From NCBI RefSeq assembly GCF_037975245.1, contig NC_092576.1, forward strand, positions 26,425,611 to 26,489,610: a stretch of DNA of 64,000 nucleotides, written 5' to 3'. Shown here piece after piece: positions 1-10,839 of this stretch. The notes under the pieces are model-generated. The model was not told the DNA's origin and did not search any database. It was given only the letters and a program-made list of their open reading frames with translations. The DNA is from Apostichopus japonicus. Taxonomy: Eukaryota; Echinodermata; Holothuroidea; Aspidochirotida; Stichopodidae. A program made the translations under genes and the position numbers. The stretch's first letter is position 1. Every line of letters begins with the position of its first letter.

Positions 1-1228
1 TGAGCACCAAAATCAATAGCGGAATATACTCACTGTGGTGCATCTATGTACCAAGTATGACTTAATGAAGTCTGTCATTGTTCAGTTGCCGTGTTTACAA
101 CTATTTTAGTGAGAATCAACTTACTAGATATGCATATCAACTTTAAGAAATATCACAATGTACCTGCTATCTACCAACATATTAATGTCGTTGTAACGAA
201 TACTGCTTTCTATATTACTAAGTTATTTATGGTGGCGCTTATCCACTAACCAGAATGTGCGACCTGTGGGAAATTCCCGCAGGATAGCCTGGTCGCAGAA
301 CCACGTTGCTCGAGGCACAATATGATCAACCATCAAGGGAACATACTTACTATTACCAACCAGCATACACCATTAGTCCTACACAGCAAGAGATAAGAGC
401 GCGAGTTTGGTAAAAGATTACTTACCTATAGGCTAGCAATACATAATCCACTATACTGCCACTTAGGGAGGAACATTTCGGAAGGGCTCGTTTTTGTTTT
501 CTTGGTCGGTAGCGGCTAATCTGATCATATCTTTATTGGCTGTACCTGTGGTGCTAGTAACGGTCCTTACTCACTAAGGGCCCGAACCGTATCCGGCTAG
601 TAGTATAATACCCGTAGGAGAAGGAAAACCAGATACCACCGTGAGGAGGGAGGTAATCATTTCAAGCAGTTTTCTAGGCACCGAGGATGGTGGATATTTT
701 TAAAGAAGCAGGAAGGGTCTGATAGTACACAAATATTATTTATTGACAACCGGGCGGAGTTCGAAGAAACTGCCTATATGCTTATGTAGCAGAGTGCTAT
801 TTTAGCCACTGTTACTATATCTTCCCCATGTGGTCAAACTCCTCCATTTGTGTTGATAACTATGTCATGTACATGGGTCATTTGACTTTCTAATACAATG
901 GATGTCTGTTGGGAGTAAGTAGTGGTTGGCTAGAGAGAGTCGAGAAGTCTCTGGTCTGACTGTTTATCTTTTATCCACTTTTCTTTCTTTGTTTCCCTTT
1001 ATTTATTTTCTTGGCTCTGATTACTTCTGAGCTTCCTGTTCTCACCCCTTAAGCATTCCTGCGCTCCCAATATGTGTTTTGTGGTAACACCCCTTATATT
1101 ATACCTGTAAGGAAGCAGCATCTGGCTTCCTCGACTCTCATTTGTTTGTGGTCATCGGCCACCCTATAATTCTAAGGGTGAAGTTAAGATGTTTAGGGCT
1201 TAAAAACCTAGCTACATCCGATGGATGC

Positions 1229-1343
1229 ATCTCTCATCTGCCGACACAAGCAGAGGCAACACCGTTACTACTCCTGAGAGAGAGAGAGTTGAAGACTATT
1301 TCTTATGTCTTCATGTATTCCTGCATATTGTGATTATTCAGGT
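1229..1343 (+). repeat. direct repeat, copy 1 (partner at 2461-2571)
   Basis: About 115 bp beginning atctctcatctgccgacaca and ending cctgcatattgtgattattcaggt is repeated 1.23 kb downstream in the same orientation. The differences are a few substitutions and the length of an internal GA run. The pair could be remnants of a dispersed repeat or short terminal repeats of a decayed element. Nothing between the copies identifies an element type. Confidence 0.7.
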
Positions 1344-2460
1344 AAGTGTATATTTTATACTTCTTGCAACTGCTTCCTAGGTTAGAGATATTAGTGTAAC
1401 TTAGGCTTATTTAATTGCCATGTACAGGTCCTTTAAATACTAATTTCCTATATTGAGTTTACCCCTGAAACTCCTTGTGAATGTGTTTTTTTTTATATTA
1501 TTTCTTTTACTATTTAAGTTGTGTTCTTTGCAAGTAACATTGCTGTATTATTGTTCAGTTTGCTATCGTAATGCTCACTAAATAATTATAATCCCATAAT
1601 ATTTAGGTGTCACATGGAAATTGAGTATTCTTCTGTATTGAGTATTCTTTAGTATTTAGTACATGTGCTACAGTACTGTACATATATTGCTCTTATCTAC
1701 TTTGTGACAGTTAACATGGTGCACATTATTTCTAATTAATATTCAATATTATTGTTAGTAGTGATCACCAAGGTCACTTTGCATACATTTTAATTGTTAA
1801 CAAGTTCTGCCATAAGAGCTGCTACTTCGAGTCCCTGAGGGGCTCTGTGCATGGTATCTTGCGTTACCATGGTAACAGAACCACAATGGGCAATGATACA
1901 TGGGCAGTATTGTTCATTTATACTGGAGAGTCATATTAAGGCAATTGTTTGTATACCTGTACTGTAAAACTTGTATTAATGTGTTGTATTAGTGATCTGC
2001 TAATTAGGCTGAATTCTAGCTGTATCTAGGTCACTGCTGCAAGGATTCATGTGTTATGTATTTTACATATATAGGGGTAATGCCCATGCTGTTTTTTATG
2101 ATCTTGCACTTCAGCGACTAAAGATCATGTATAGGCCTGTCCCATTTACTGGCTTATTTGTACATAGCTTTTCTATTACCTTTATTAGAACTTTTTATCA
2201 CTTTTGGTTTGCGATTTGTGACAGGAGGTTACAAAGCCATATGCCATTTTTAGATAGTTTAGCACATGTAGTTATGGTCACTACTACCCTGCAGTGGTTA
2301 AGTTGTACATACATGTACAGGGTTAATGATGTACTGTCCATTGCTTTGTTTACTTATTATTTCTTTAGTAATTGTTTATATTATTTTGCTTCTTTAGTTA
2401 TAAAGTGGGTCCTTTAGTTATAAAGTGGGTCGACTATAGTTCGGTTACTTTATTTTATCG

Positions 2461-2571
2461 ATCTCTCATCTGCCGACACAAGCAGAGGCAACACCTCTAC
2501 TACTCCTGAGAGAGAGTTGAAGACTATTTCTTATTTCTTCATGTATTCCTGCATATTCTGATTATTCAGGT
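2461..2571 (+). repeat. direct repeat, copy 2 (partner at 1229-1343)
   Basis: Second copy of the ~115-bp repeat at 1229-1343. It has a shorter GA run and small substitutions but the same start and end, so the unit is well defined. Confidence 0.7.
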
Positions 2572-3398
2572 CTTACTGTAGGTACACTATTATACATACT
2601 CTGTTGATGGCATTGGCCAATTAGACACCGGGTACTACTTAAAGACGCCGGTCGCTCCTATATAGACGCTGGTTGTACCATACTAGGGAAGGGGCTACTC
2701 CACCCAATGGTTCCCCGAGCGGTCTAAGGACGCTGGGTCGGAATGACAGCGCATGTGCCCAAGTGTAGTATCTCTTAGTTATTTATTGTCGTTAGTCGTA
2801 ACGGACTTCAAGAGAGAGTTTTTGTATTTGACCAGTTTGCGGTTGTGGGACTGCTGTCGTGTTTTGTATCCACCACACAAACTGAGTGCCAGCGGTTATT
2901 TATGTATAATACCATTTGTTCATACACAGACCACATAGTTAATAGTAGAACAGCACTGCTCCTTGATGGTATGTGTCGTTGAGTGGTTGCTGGACCTTGC
3001 TGAATGTAGAAGCCAGTCGTACCCTATTATAAATGTTTTTGCTTATTGATTTGTGTATGTTTTTCATTGATTTCTAAGCTTCCGCCCTATTCTAGGTGAC
3101 AATTAGAGTCATTGCAAACACCCCTAACCCCGCTGCTCCTATGTTGTAGGTACATGGCGAGTAGTCGTTACACTTAGTATCCAGTACAGTCACACCACTC
3201 CCTTGCATCTGTACGAGTTTACATATTAGACAGTTTAGATATGACGACGCGGAAAATTGCGACAGGGAAGTTACCGACAATGTACGTCGTGGCAGTGCCT
3301 TCCCCGTCCTGCTGATTTGTGCTTTAGATCTGTAGTGAAGGAAATTTTGTTCATTGCACCCTTTGAATATTTATGTGTTACGTAATAGTCAGTTTGTT

Positions 3399-3907
3399 AG
3401 CGTTAGTTTGTGCACATAGTTTTGCACGAGTGTTTTGTTAGTTTTGTACCCGCTGTGATCATGGCTAGCAGTTTCTCTGCAGGGCTCCGGGGTTCGCCTC
3501 GTAAACCCCTTATTATTTCCTAATGTTATTAATCTTGGGTCGTTATTGCCCAGAGTTACTCATATCTGGAGTCAGTGAGGAGATGTCCCCCTTTTAAGAG
3601 GCAGAATGCCTTTTTTTTTTTTATGGTTTTCGGCTTTAGGCTCGAAGCCACTGGTATCCAAGTCGGCGGTTCTGTACATACCAACACATGCGGCGAGCTG
3701 GCGAGAGATGTCCGCGAGTGAGTTGTACTCATTTTAGTAAGACATTAAGTCATAAATATTGTTTCTTAAATGCTGTACGTACCCCATTGTTAATTAATTG
3801 AATTGCAGTTAGAAGTTTCGCCCCATTGGCTGGGATGTACTTTACTGTTCAAAGTACATTTGTTACGGTGTGTTTTTGGACCTTTGTCCTACGGGTTCGT
3901 AGCGTGT
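3399..3907 (+). repeat. interspersed repeat, copy 1 (partner at 31762-32330)
   Basis: This roughly 0.5-kb block shares ordered landmarks with 31762-32330. They are agcgttagtttgtgcacata, a 'gggttcgcctcgt' box, 'ggagatgtcccc/tc', 'cggctttaggctcgaagcca' and 'tcctacgggttcgtagcgtg'. The copies differ by many substitutions and indels, so the family is old. A length of several hundred bases without an ORF would fit a solo LTR or a non-autonomous element, but I cannot define termini or a target duplication. Confidence 0.6.
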
Positions 3908-4119
3908 ATTATATATTGTAAAGTACGTGGGTGCTAGTATTGCATACTATTATACTGTAGGGTTACTGTTAAGTGTATTGAAAGTTGATTAATGTACAAG
4001 TATTGTATTGAGTATTGTACGAAAACAGAGCAATTTCACGGCTATGTTATATTGCTCTTCTGTGTATTTAATATCCTTGCTGAGTTATTGAGAGATGAAT
4101 ATTACGTAGTATTGAATAT

Positions 4120-4370
4120 TTGAGTACAGGTTTTCCCCGAGTAAGGAGAGTTTTAATTAGGTTAAGGAGGTTTATCAAGCCATTTATATTGTCATGTATC
4201 ATGATTTATTCATATGTATTATATCATTTTGTAGAGTTTGTAATAAATTGTCAGCCGTTGTTTCAACGGAACACTGATGCATCCTCATATATCACTTGTA
4301 AGTTCGAATTGGAAGATTATAACGATGATGAATGCAACGCATACTTCATCAGGTAAGTTACGCAACTCCA
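4120..4370 (+). repeat. interspersed repeat (partner at 57637-57830)
   Basis: The segment running from 'gagtacaggttttccccgag' through 'attgtcagccgttgttt' to 'cttgtaagttcgaa' recurs in the same order at 57637-57830 with moderate divergence. It directly follows the repeat at 3399-3907, so the two may be parts of one longer family. No coding potential is evident. Confidence 0.5.
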
Positions 4371-5605
4371 TGTATACTGATATGGATGTTTATAAAACAT
4401 ACCGTAATATGAATATACCCAGTCTTGTTTAAAGACAGGCCGGATTACCTCCTAATCGTCACACAGATGTAGGCATACATATAAAAAATACAGGCTAATG
4501 CTCATACATTAGTCTGAACGTGACATCAGACTCACTGACTGTGACAACATTTTAGGATAAGAAGGTTTCAGATCAAGCCAAGACCCATTGTGGTCATGCT
4601 GCAGTTGCTGGGGGCTTCTCAGCAGTCAGTCCTACACCAGGCCAGCGATACGATATGATTTAAAATGACAGATTAAGCCTCTACAGTTGTTTTAGTACTA
4701 CGCCTTGTTCCGCCGGAATCACTGCGCACTGCAGGGATAAGAACCATTTTGTAATGACGCAGTGTGCTTTACACTGTGGGTATAGATGCGTGCATTGTTT
4801 TCCTATTGGTTACAGGAACAGAAAGCAAACATTGTAATATCAAAATTGAGATTTCTGACAGGTCCCACCTATGCAGCCTTCATTTGGGGGGGGGGGGGGA
4901 TTGTAACTTTTATCTGGTGTGGTAACCACTTCTGCGAAAACACTAAATCATTTTATTTCCATGATTCTAATTAAGTGGCAGATTAAGTGCACAGCCTGTC
5001 ATGTTTTTAAATAATACACCCCTTAATTCAGGAAAAAAAGGGTTGATATTGAAATATTGGTAAACTTTATTCCTCTTTCGCTTTTTAGGTTCAAGAAAGA
5101 TGATCTCTATAGATCGAAAGATACTTTTGATGAAAAGGTCGCCCAGGAAAGAACCTGGGCACGAAAACCAAACTACTGAACGACTGATCCGCTTGTAACC
5201 CCAGTCCCCTTGCATCGGGACTGTGACTGTGTGATCATCATAGATTGAAAGATGCACTTCAAATCCCGGAGAGAATGAAATGTACGAATGGATACCGTGT
5301 CCAATGATTGGAGGCCATATGCACTTTGCTATCACGATTTGCATATCAAAGGTAGGTAAATATTTATGTCATACCAAACACTTTAAAATGGAACTTGCTG
5401 CCATCTCATTTTTTCCAAACATATGAGACAGGAATAGGATGTCATGGGACGGCGTCTTTAACCGTCAACACTATAAAAAACATTCAACTTATGTGTAGGC
5501 CTATGCATGGTTTTCCTTAAAAAAAAAAATTCAATTAAATGTAGGACCACCATGAGGCATTAAGAAGCTAGAGCACCAATGGTGCAGTAGCTCATACCTT
5601 TTAGG

Positions 5606-5622
5606 GCACCCCCAAAACATTT
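5606..5622 (+). repeat. target-site duplication, 5' copy, LINE A
   Basis: The 17-bp word gcacccccaaaacattt occurs here and again, perfectly, at 10551-10567. The two copies bracket the LINE exactly, which defines both element ends and shows a single target-primed insertion. Confidence 0.93.
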
Positions 5623-5820
5623 GGAGTGCAGACGTGTTTCGCTCTCGCTCTCCATCTGATACAGCTACTTTCTTACCTTACTGTACTGTACTGTGCTATA
5701 CTTCCCGCCAGGCGGGTGTGTGCGTTTGTCGTATATAGTTATCGTATATCGTTTTAAGTTTAAACCTGTCTTTATAGTTTGTTTTTGTTACTCCTCTGTG
5801 GCCTAGCCACCTTCGGTATC

Positions 5821-6974
5821 ATGGCATCGCGCCGTGATTCGAAAATTGTTAAGTTGACCTTCACCGGTGAACAAGCGGTTCCACCGGTGCAAGTTTTTGG
5901 TATTTTAAAGAGTAAGGGTGTTGTTGTGCCTGGAGAGGTTGATGCTTTACAAGCTCTCCAGGGTCGTAATACGTATGATCTACGTTTTACCAGTGACGTG
6001 ACCCGGCAGAAGGGTGTCACGTTGCTGAGTGGGGTTGAAGGTTTGACAGTTACTCCATACGAGTATGGGTAACTGTCATCCACGTAGGATTAGAGGTGCG
6101 TCAAGAACTTGTCGCAACTGTTTTAGGTCGGTTCGGGGCTGTCAAGGCTATTAAAATGTGCTCCTACGCACAGGCCCCTGGGGTGTTCAACGGGCACCGA
6201 CAGGTTCGGATCGACCTCAAGCAGGACATTCCCTCCTTCCTTTTTATTGCCGGGCATAAAGCTCACGTGCGTTACCCCGGTCAGCCCCGTACCTGCTTCA
6301 GGTGTGGGGAGACCGGGCACGAAGCCAAGGGCTGCCCAAATAAGAAGTGTGGGCGCTGCCTTCGTCTTGGGCATGATACCTCTGCTTGCCCAAGCGAAGT
6401 TGTGTGCTCACTCTGTGGGAAGGAGGGACATGTCTTTCGCGCTTGTCCCTCTTATGTCTTTATGACAAAGAGTGGGGGTCAAGCAAAGGCGCCAAGTTCT
6501 GGCGCACCTACTGCCCCGGAGGAAGCTCCACGCAAGGAGGGGGAAACGGGTGAGGATTCACTCTCCGCACCTCCTTCACCCTCCCCCGTAGTTGCAGACC
6601 CCAACCCCGTGCCCGCACCGAGAAAGTCTCCACCGGCTTCCCCCATCAACCCCGTGCCCGCACCGTCTCCACCACACAGCGAAGCGGACACGGGGTCTCC
6701 ACCAGCTTCCCCCATCAACCTGTCCAGTTCCGTCCCCAGTCCGCCGCCGGTATCGCCAGATCCGGAGACTCTGTCTGACGACGACTCGGTCGTCAGGTCT
6801 CCGGAGGCTATGTCTGACAGCGACTCCGGAGGCTCGGTGATCGTCGAGCCGAAACGTGCCACTGGGACGAGCTGGTACGACGAGATGGGGGAACCCTCAC
6901 TGAAAAGGTCGGCCTCCGACCACGATATGTCGTCTAGAGCGCGCTTGAAGCTTACAGAATCGACGTCGGCGTAG
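5821..6974 (+). pseudogene. LINE A ORF1 (zinc-knuckle nucleic-acid-binding protein), frameshifted
   Basis: ORF1 proteins of this group bind the element RNA and accompany it to the nucleus. The start at 5821 (MASRRDSKIV) is chosen because family B starts with the matching MAARRDSKIV. The N-terminal ~80 residues keep VPGEVDALQ and VEGLTVTPY. A frameshift near 6065-6072 then makes the first frame stop at 6070-6072, while the second frame continues with LGRFGAVKAIK. The C-terminal part has three CCHC knuckles of C-x2-C-x4-H-x4-C form (starting CFRCGETGH, CGRCLRLGH and CSLCGKEGH; about 6294-6440). A Pro/Ser-rich tail with an internal duplication (about 6602-6719) and a short acidic region follow. 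The stop lies 20 bases before the ORF2 ATG. As it stands this copy cannot make full-length ORF1 protein without a frame change. Confidence 0.85.
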
Positions 6975-6994
6975 TTTTGCCCCATTGCCCTCTC

Positions 6995-9900
6995 ATGGCC
7001 CATACATTTTCAGTTGCCACCTTGAACGTCAATGGCATGAGGGATCATCGCAAGCGCAGTCGCATTTTCCAATATTGTATTTCAATGGAAGTCGACTGCG
7101 TTTGCCTACAAGAAACACATATTTTGGAAGAAGATGTCCCTCTATGGGCTTATGAGTGGGGTGGTGGGCTGCATGCTTCGTTTGGTTCGTCTTCATCCTG
7201 TGGCACTGTCATCCTCCTGTCACCTCGTCAGGCGGGTTGTGCCACTAGGGTGGAGACGGATCACGAGGGCCGATTGGTTTGCATTCTTTTCAAGTATCCA
7301 CAGGGTAACATCTCCCTTTGCAATGTGTATGCTCCCAATCGGCCTTCTGCTAGACGAGATTTTTTTAACACGCTGCCTTCCTTTGTTCCTGGTAGTGCTC
7401 CATGTGTCATGGTCGGAGACTTTAACTGTGTCCCAGACTCGGGTCTTGACAGACTCGGGGCTGCTGTGTCTGCTAGTCCCGACGCTGGGATCACAGAATT
7501 GGACAGATTCACTTCCGCACACCTTTTAGCCGATGTCTGGAGGCGTATACACCCGTGTAGTACGGTGTATACGTGGGTGACGCCTAACGGAGAAGATGCC
7601 TCCAGGATAGATCGAGTGTATGCGCCCGTAAGTTTTAAATTTTCGGGTTGCGAGACGCTCAGCTGTCCGCTCTCTGACCATGACACTGTGGTAGCACGTT
7701 TTGTTTTGCCTTCCATTTTCCCGATCGGGCGGGGCCTATGGAAGCTTAACTGTCGGATTCTTGGCGAGGCAGAATTCCGCCAGGGTTTCGAGACCAGGTA
7801 CAAAGGATGGCAAACATTCAAGCCGGCCTTTGCTTGTACATCCCAGTGGTGGGATAATATCAAGTTGCGCATCAAACGCTACGCAATTCAGTATTGCGTG
7901 ACCCGCGCACGGCGTCGAAGAGAAAAATTCTCGAAGCTGTGCGCGGAGGTGAAGTTTGGCGACCCTTCGGCAGTCATCGCTTTGCAGACGTATCTCGATG
8001 AAAAGTACCACGGTGCCCGCGTCAGGGCCCGTGTCGAAGCGGTGGATGCCGAGGAGCGCCCTTCACTGAGGTTTTACCAGTCCGTTAGCTCATCGGCGGG
8101 TGACAGACGCGTCCCGTCTGTGCGCGCTACCGATGGGACCGTAGTCAGTGACCCTCACGGCATTGTCCGCGTATATAAAGAGTATTATTCGAGTTTGTTT
8201 ACGCGTGGCAATGTCGACTTGTCGGCACAGTCTGATTTATTGAGGGGAATCTCAAAAACCGTTCCCCACGATGTCAATGATATTTTGGGGGGGGGCGGAA
8301 TAACCACTGTTGAGCTTTGGAAGGCGCTTTCGAAGATGAAGAATGGCAAGTCCCCGGGTTCGGACGGGCTTCCGAGGGAGTTCTACCGAACCTTCTGGGC
8401 ATTAATAGGACCCGACATCAGAGCCGTCTTCGAGGACGCCTTCCAAAACGGACTGTTAAACCAAAGTCAACGTCTGGGCATGATTACTTTGCTGCCAAAG
8501 TCTGGGGATCCCTTGGATCCCCATAACAAGCGTCCGATCACCTTGTTAAATGTGGACTACAAGTTGCTGGCTAAGGCTTTGTGCAACCGCCTTGCACTGG
8601 CTATGCCGCATCTTGTTGGTGATCTCCAGACTTGTGCAGTGAAGGGTCATTGCATCCAGCAGAACTTGTGGTTGATGCGCGACTTGACCGACTTTGTTAT
8701 TGAGCGTGATCTGCCATGTGCATTGGTGTCTCTGGACCAGCAGAAGGCCTTTGACATGGTGGATCGCGGTTTTTTAATGAATGTATTGGAGACGTTTCAG
8801 TTGCAACCAAATTTTCGTAAATGGATTTCTGTTTTGTATGAACAAAGTTTCAGTTCTGTTATCGTAAATGGGTTTTGTTCGGAGGTTTTTAACGTAGAGA
8901 GGGGGGTGCGCCAGGGGTGCCCTCTGTCTCCATTACTTTATGTTTTGTTTAGCGAGTCCCTCTCTCGTCTTTTGGAAAGGGACTCCAAACTTGTTCCATT
9001 CGTTGTGCCAGGGGGTGCCAAAGTGAAATGCGCTCAATATGCAGATGACGTGACATGTATTGTTTCGAGTCTCGGCTCCTTTCGCGCACTCTCGCAGGAT
9101 GTATCTATTTTTGAGAGAGCTACCGGGGCGAAGTTGAATCCAGAAAAGACAAAGGGCCTTCGTCTTGGTAGCTGGAGATACAGAGACTTACCATTCGGTG
9201 CGTCGTGGTCGGATCAGAATATCAAAATTAATGGTATATGGTTCGGCTACGATGCACCTTGTGATGTCACCTGGAACGAGAGGGCTGAGGTATTTCAGAG
9301 CAAACTCGAAACCTTTGGCACCCGCTGGCTTTCGATCTTGGGGAAAGGCACTGTTATTAATCGTTTCGTTTCGCCCATCTTGTGGTACCCGGGCGCCGTG
9401 TACCCTATTCCGCGTCGCGTCCTGGTACGGTTGGAGAGGGCGATTTTTTCATTCATATGGTCTGATGGTACAGAGCTTGTCAAGAGGGCGGTATTGTACC
9501 AAAAACTGGAGAAGGGGGGACTAGGGGTGGTTCATCTGGGAAGTAAATTGACCTTTTTGTTATTTAAGCAGTTGTTTGTAGCGGTAACTGACCCAGGGTT
9601 GCCTTGTTCATATTTTGTACGTTTTTGGGGCGGTTTGCACCTGCGTCGATGGGTCCCGGCGCTGTTTAGCAACAGAGAACCGCATAGTAGTACTCCAAAC
9701 AGGGTGGTGCGTGTCATCTGCTCCGCTCTGATTGAGTTGCCCCCTGTTGACCTGTCACAGCCGGCCCTCGTTCACAGTTCGTTGAGGGATAAGGCCTTGA
9801 ATGCAACTTTTGTCCAGGGACGTCATTCTGCCGAAGTATGGCGTTCGGTGCATTCAAGGCTGAATGGTTGCAGGCTCCGTGATCTTGCATGGAGAGTTGC

Positions 9901-10390
9901 ACACGGTGCCTTGGTGACCAACCTAAAAAGATATCATTGGCGATTAGGTGATGCACTGTGCCCTAGGACCGGCTGTGACAGCTTAGAGAGTACTGCTCAT
10001 GTTTTTTGGCATTGTTACTTTGTAGTAAACTTATGGGAGTGGTTCCAGAACTGGACCGACCGTGTTACGGGAGACCGTTCATGGTCGGTAGGGCAGGGCT
10101 TTATTTCATATGGGGTAGACCCTCCAGTTTGTTCGGTAGCTGTGTTGCACCGCATCATTTTTGTTTGCTCTATTGTAAAAAAACATGTTTGGCGGAATAG
10201 ATGTAATTTGGTTTTTAGGGGGAAATTTGCCAGTTGGCAGGCAGTCCTGGAGGCGGTGAAGTCTGACATTCGCCTTCAGATTGAAGGCGATTTTCGCCGT
10301 TTGTCTGGGGCTGCCTTTTTTGGACGCTGGTGTGCTGGGGAGGGGTTTTTCGTTTCGCTGCGTGCGGGTCGTCCTTCTGTACGTTTTTGA
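6995..10390 (+). CDS. LINE A ORF2: APE endonuclease and reverse transcriptase
   Basis: The product is a 1,131-residue multifunctional retrotransposon protein that nicks target DNA and copies element RNA at the nick. The ATG at 6995 gives MAHTFSVATLNVNGMRD; earlier in-frame codons are not ATG. The endonuclease domain (about 1-230) has LNVNGMR, LQETH, NVYAPN, GDFNCVPD (about 141) and LSDHD (about 227). The reverse transcriptase (about 440-740) has GKSPGSDGLPREFY, RPITLLNVDYK, VSLDQQKAFD, RQGCPLSPLLY and the catalytic YADD at 682-685. The C-terminus has a Cys/His motif (CPRTGC...HVFWHC). All catalytic residues I can check are present and no stop interrupts the frame. It shares the same plan and similar length with the family B protein at 41640-45074. 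Confidence 0.95.
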   Translation: MAHTFSVATLNVNGMRDHRKRSRIFQYCISMEVDCVCLQETHILEEDVPLWAYEWGGGLHASFGSSSSCGTVILLSPRQAGCATRVETDHEGRLVCILFKYPQGNISLCNVYAPNRPSARRDFFNTLPSFVPGSAPCVMVGDFNCVPDSGLDRLGAAVSASPDAGITELDRFTSAHLLADVWRRIHPCSTVYTWVTPNGEDASRIDRVYAPVSFKFSGCETLSCPLSDHDTVVARFVLPSIFPIGRGLWKLNCRILGEAEFRQGFETRYKGWQTFKPAFACTSQWWDNIKLRIKRYAIQYCVTRARRRREKFSKLCAEVKFGDPSAVIALQTYLDEKYHGARVRARVEAVDAEERPSLRFYQSVSSSAGDRRVPSVRATDGTVVSDPHGIVRVYKEYYSSLFTRGNVDLSAQSDLLRGISKTVPHDVNDILGGGGITTVELWKALSKMKNGKSPGSDGLPREFYRTFWALIGPDIRAVFEDAFQNGLLNQSQRLGMITLLPKSGDPLDPHNKRPITLLNVDYKLLAKALCNRLALAMPHLVGDLQTCAVKGHCIQQNLWLMRDLTDFVIERDLPCALVSLDQQKAFDMVDRGFLMNVLETFQLQPNFRKWISVLYEQSFSSVIVNGFCSEVFNVERGVRQGCPLSPLLYVLFSESLSRLLERDSKLVPFVVPGGAKVKCAQYADDVTCIVSSLGSFRALSQDVSIFERATGAKLNPEKTKGLRLGSWRYRDLPFGASWSDQNIKINGIWFGYDAPCDVTWNERAEVFQSKLETFGTRWLSILGKGTVINRFVSPILWYPGAVYPIPRRVLVRLERAIFSFIWSDGTELVKRAVLYQKLEKGGLGVVHLGSKLTFLLFKQLFVAVTDPGLPCSYFVRFWGGLHLRRWVPALFSNREPHSSTPNRVVRVICSALIELPPVDLSQPALVHSSLRDKALNATFVQGRHSAEVWRSVHSRLNGCRLRDLAWRVAHGALVTNLKRYHWRLGDALCPRTGCDSLESTAHVFWHCYFVVNLWEWFQNWTDRVTGDRSWSVGQGFISYGVDPPVCSVAVLHRIIFVCSIVKKHVWRNRCNLVFRGKFASWQAVLEAVKSDIRLQIEGDFRRLSGAAFFGRWCAGEGFFVSLRAGRPSVRF

Positions 10391-10550
10391 ATGTTTGAGT
10401 GGGGGGGGGGTTGGCGTTTTGTCTCTGCAGGTCGGCGGGCGTATGCTTTTTCGGCTCGCTAGACCTTAGTTTCGTTTGTCAGAATGGGATGGTTCGGTAG
10501 TGCCGTTTGGCCGTGACATTTTGTATCCCGCATGGCGGGTCACGTAAAAA

Positions 10551-10567
10551 GCACCCCCAAAACATTT
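10551..10567 (+). repeat. target-site duplication, 3' copy, LINE A
   Basis: Perfect repeat of the 17 bases at 5606-5622, directly after the terminal cacgtaaaaa of the element. Confidence 0.93.
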
Positions 10568-10839
10568 TTAGGGCACGATTTTTTTCAAGGGCCACAAAAA
10601 AATGTTTAGGACCCGCATTTTTTTGTTAGCCCACATGACCTTGTTTCTTTATCAAAAAAGCTGTTCTGCAGTTGTTGATGAGATTGAAGGGTTTGCATGT
10701 GACCACTTTTGATACGGATAGTGACAGATGACGTATCACTTCAAATGCTCATACTAGAATGCTGGTATGAGCGCTATTAATTAGTTGCCAGGTCTGTCAT
10801 ATGAAGAAATTGTGAGTTGGGGGAAAAAAAACATTGTAA
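10568..10839. other. spacer between two family A copies
   Basis: No gene seen. The first part repeats fragments of the flanking target sequence ('tttttagggcacg', 'cacaaaaaaatgtttaggac'). The last nine bases (10831-10839, acattgtaa) are the 5' target-site duplication of the next LINE fragment. Confidence 0.5.

Larger units (their letters stand above)
1..5605. other. gene-poor AT-rich DNA with degenerate interspersed repeats
   Basis: I find no coding region that I can support in this stretch. The open frames are short (under 130 codons), carry no recognisable motifs and overlap the repeats listed separately. What can be seen is two pairs of diverged repeats, a 20-bp tandem duplication near 2393-2430 (tttagttataaagtgggtc twice) and homopolymer runs at 3610-3622 (T) and about 4888-4899 (G). 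A leftward open frame at 4967-5344 has no family I recognise and is not called as a gene. Confidence 0.6.
5623..10550 (+). mobile_element. full-length Tx1-like LINE, family A
   Basis: This is a 4,928-bp non-LTR retrotransposon bounded by a perfect 17-bp duplication. It begins ggagtgcagacgtgttt, has a 198-bp 5' leader, ORF1 with three CCHC knuckles, ORF2 with APE-type endonuclease and reverse transcriptase, and a short 3' UTR ending cacgtaaaaa. The two-ORF plan, N-terminal endonuclease and C-terminal Cys/His motif without RNase H fit the L1/Tx1 group. Family B at 40201-45325 shares the same first bases and last bases, so both ends are family features. ORF2 is uninterrupted, so this is a young insertion. 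Partial copies of A lie at 10840-11445, 14588-16815, 38821-39070 and 62729-63005. Confidence 0.93.

Noticed and set aside
4967-5344. 125-codon leftward ORF as a gene
   Set aside because: No motif, no splice context and no related copy in the window.
6479-7003. 174-codon leftward ORF over LINE ORF1
   Set aside because: Antisense shadow of the GC-rich Pro/Ser-rich tail of ORF1.
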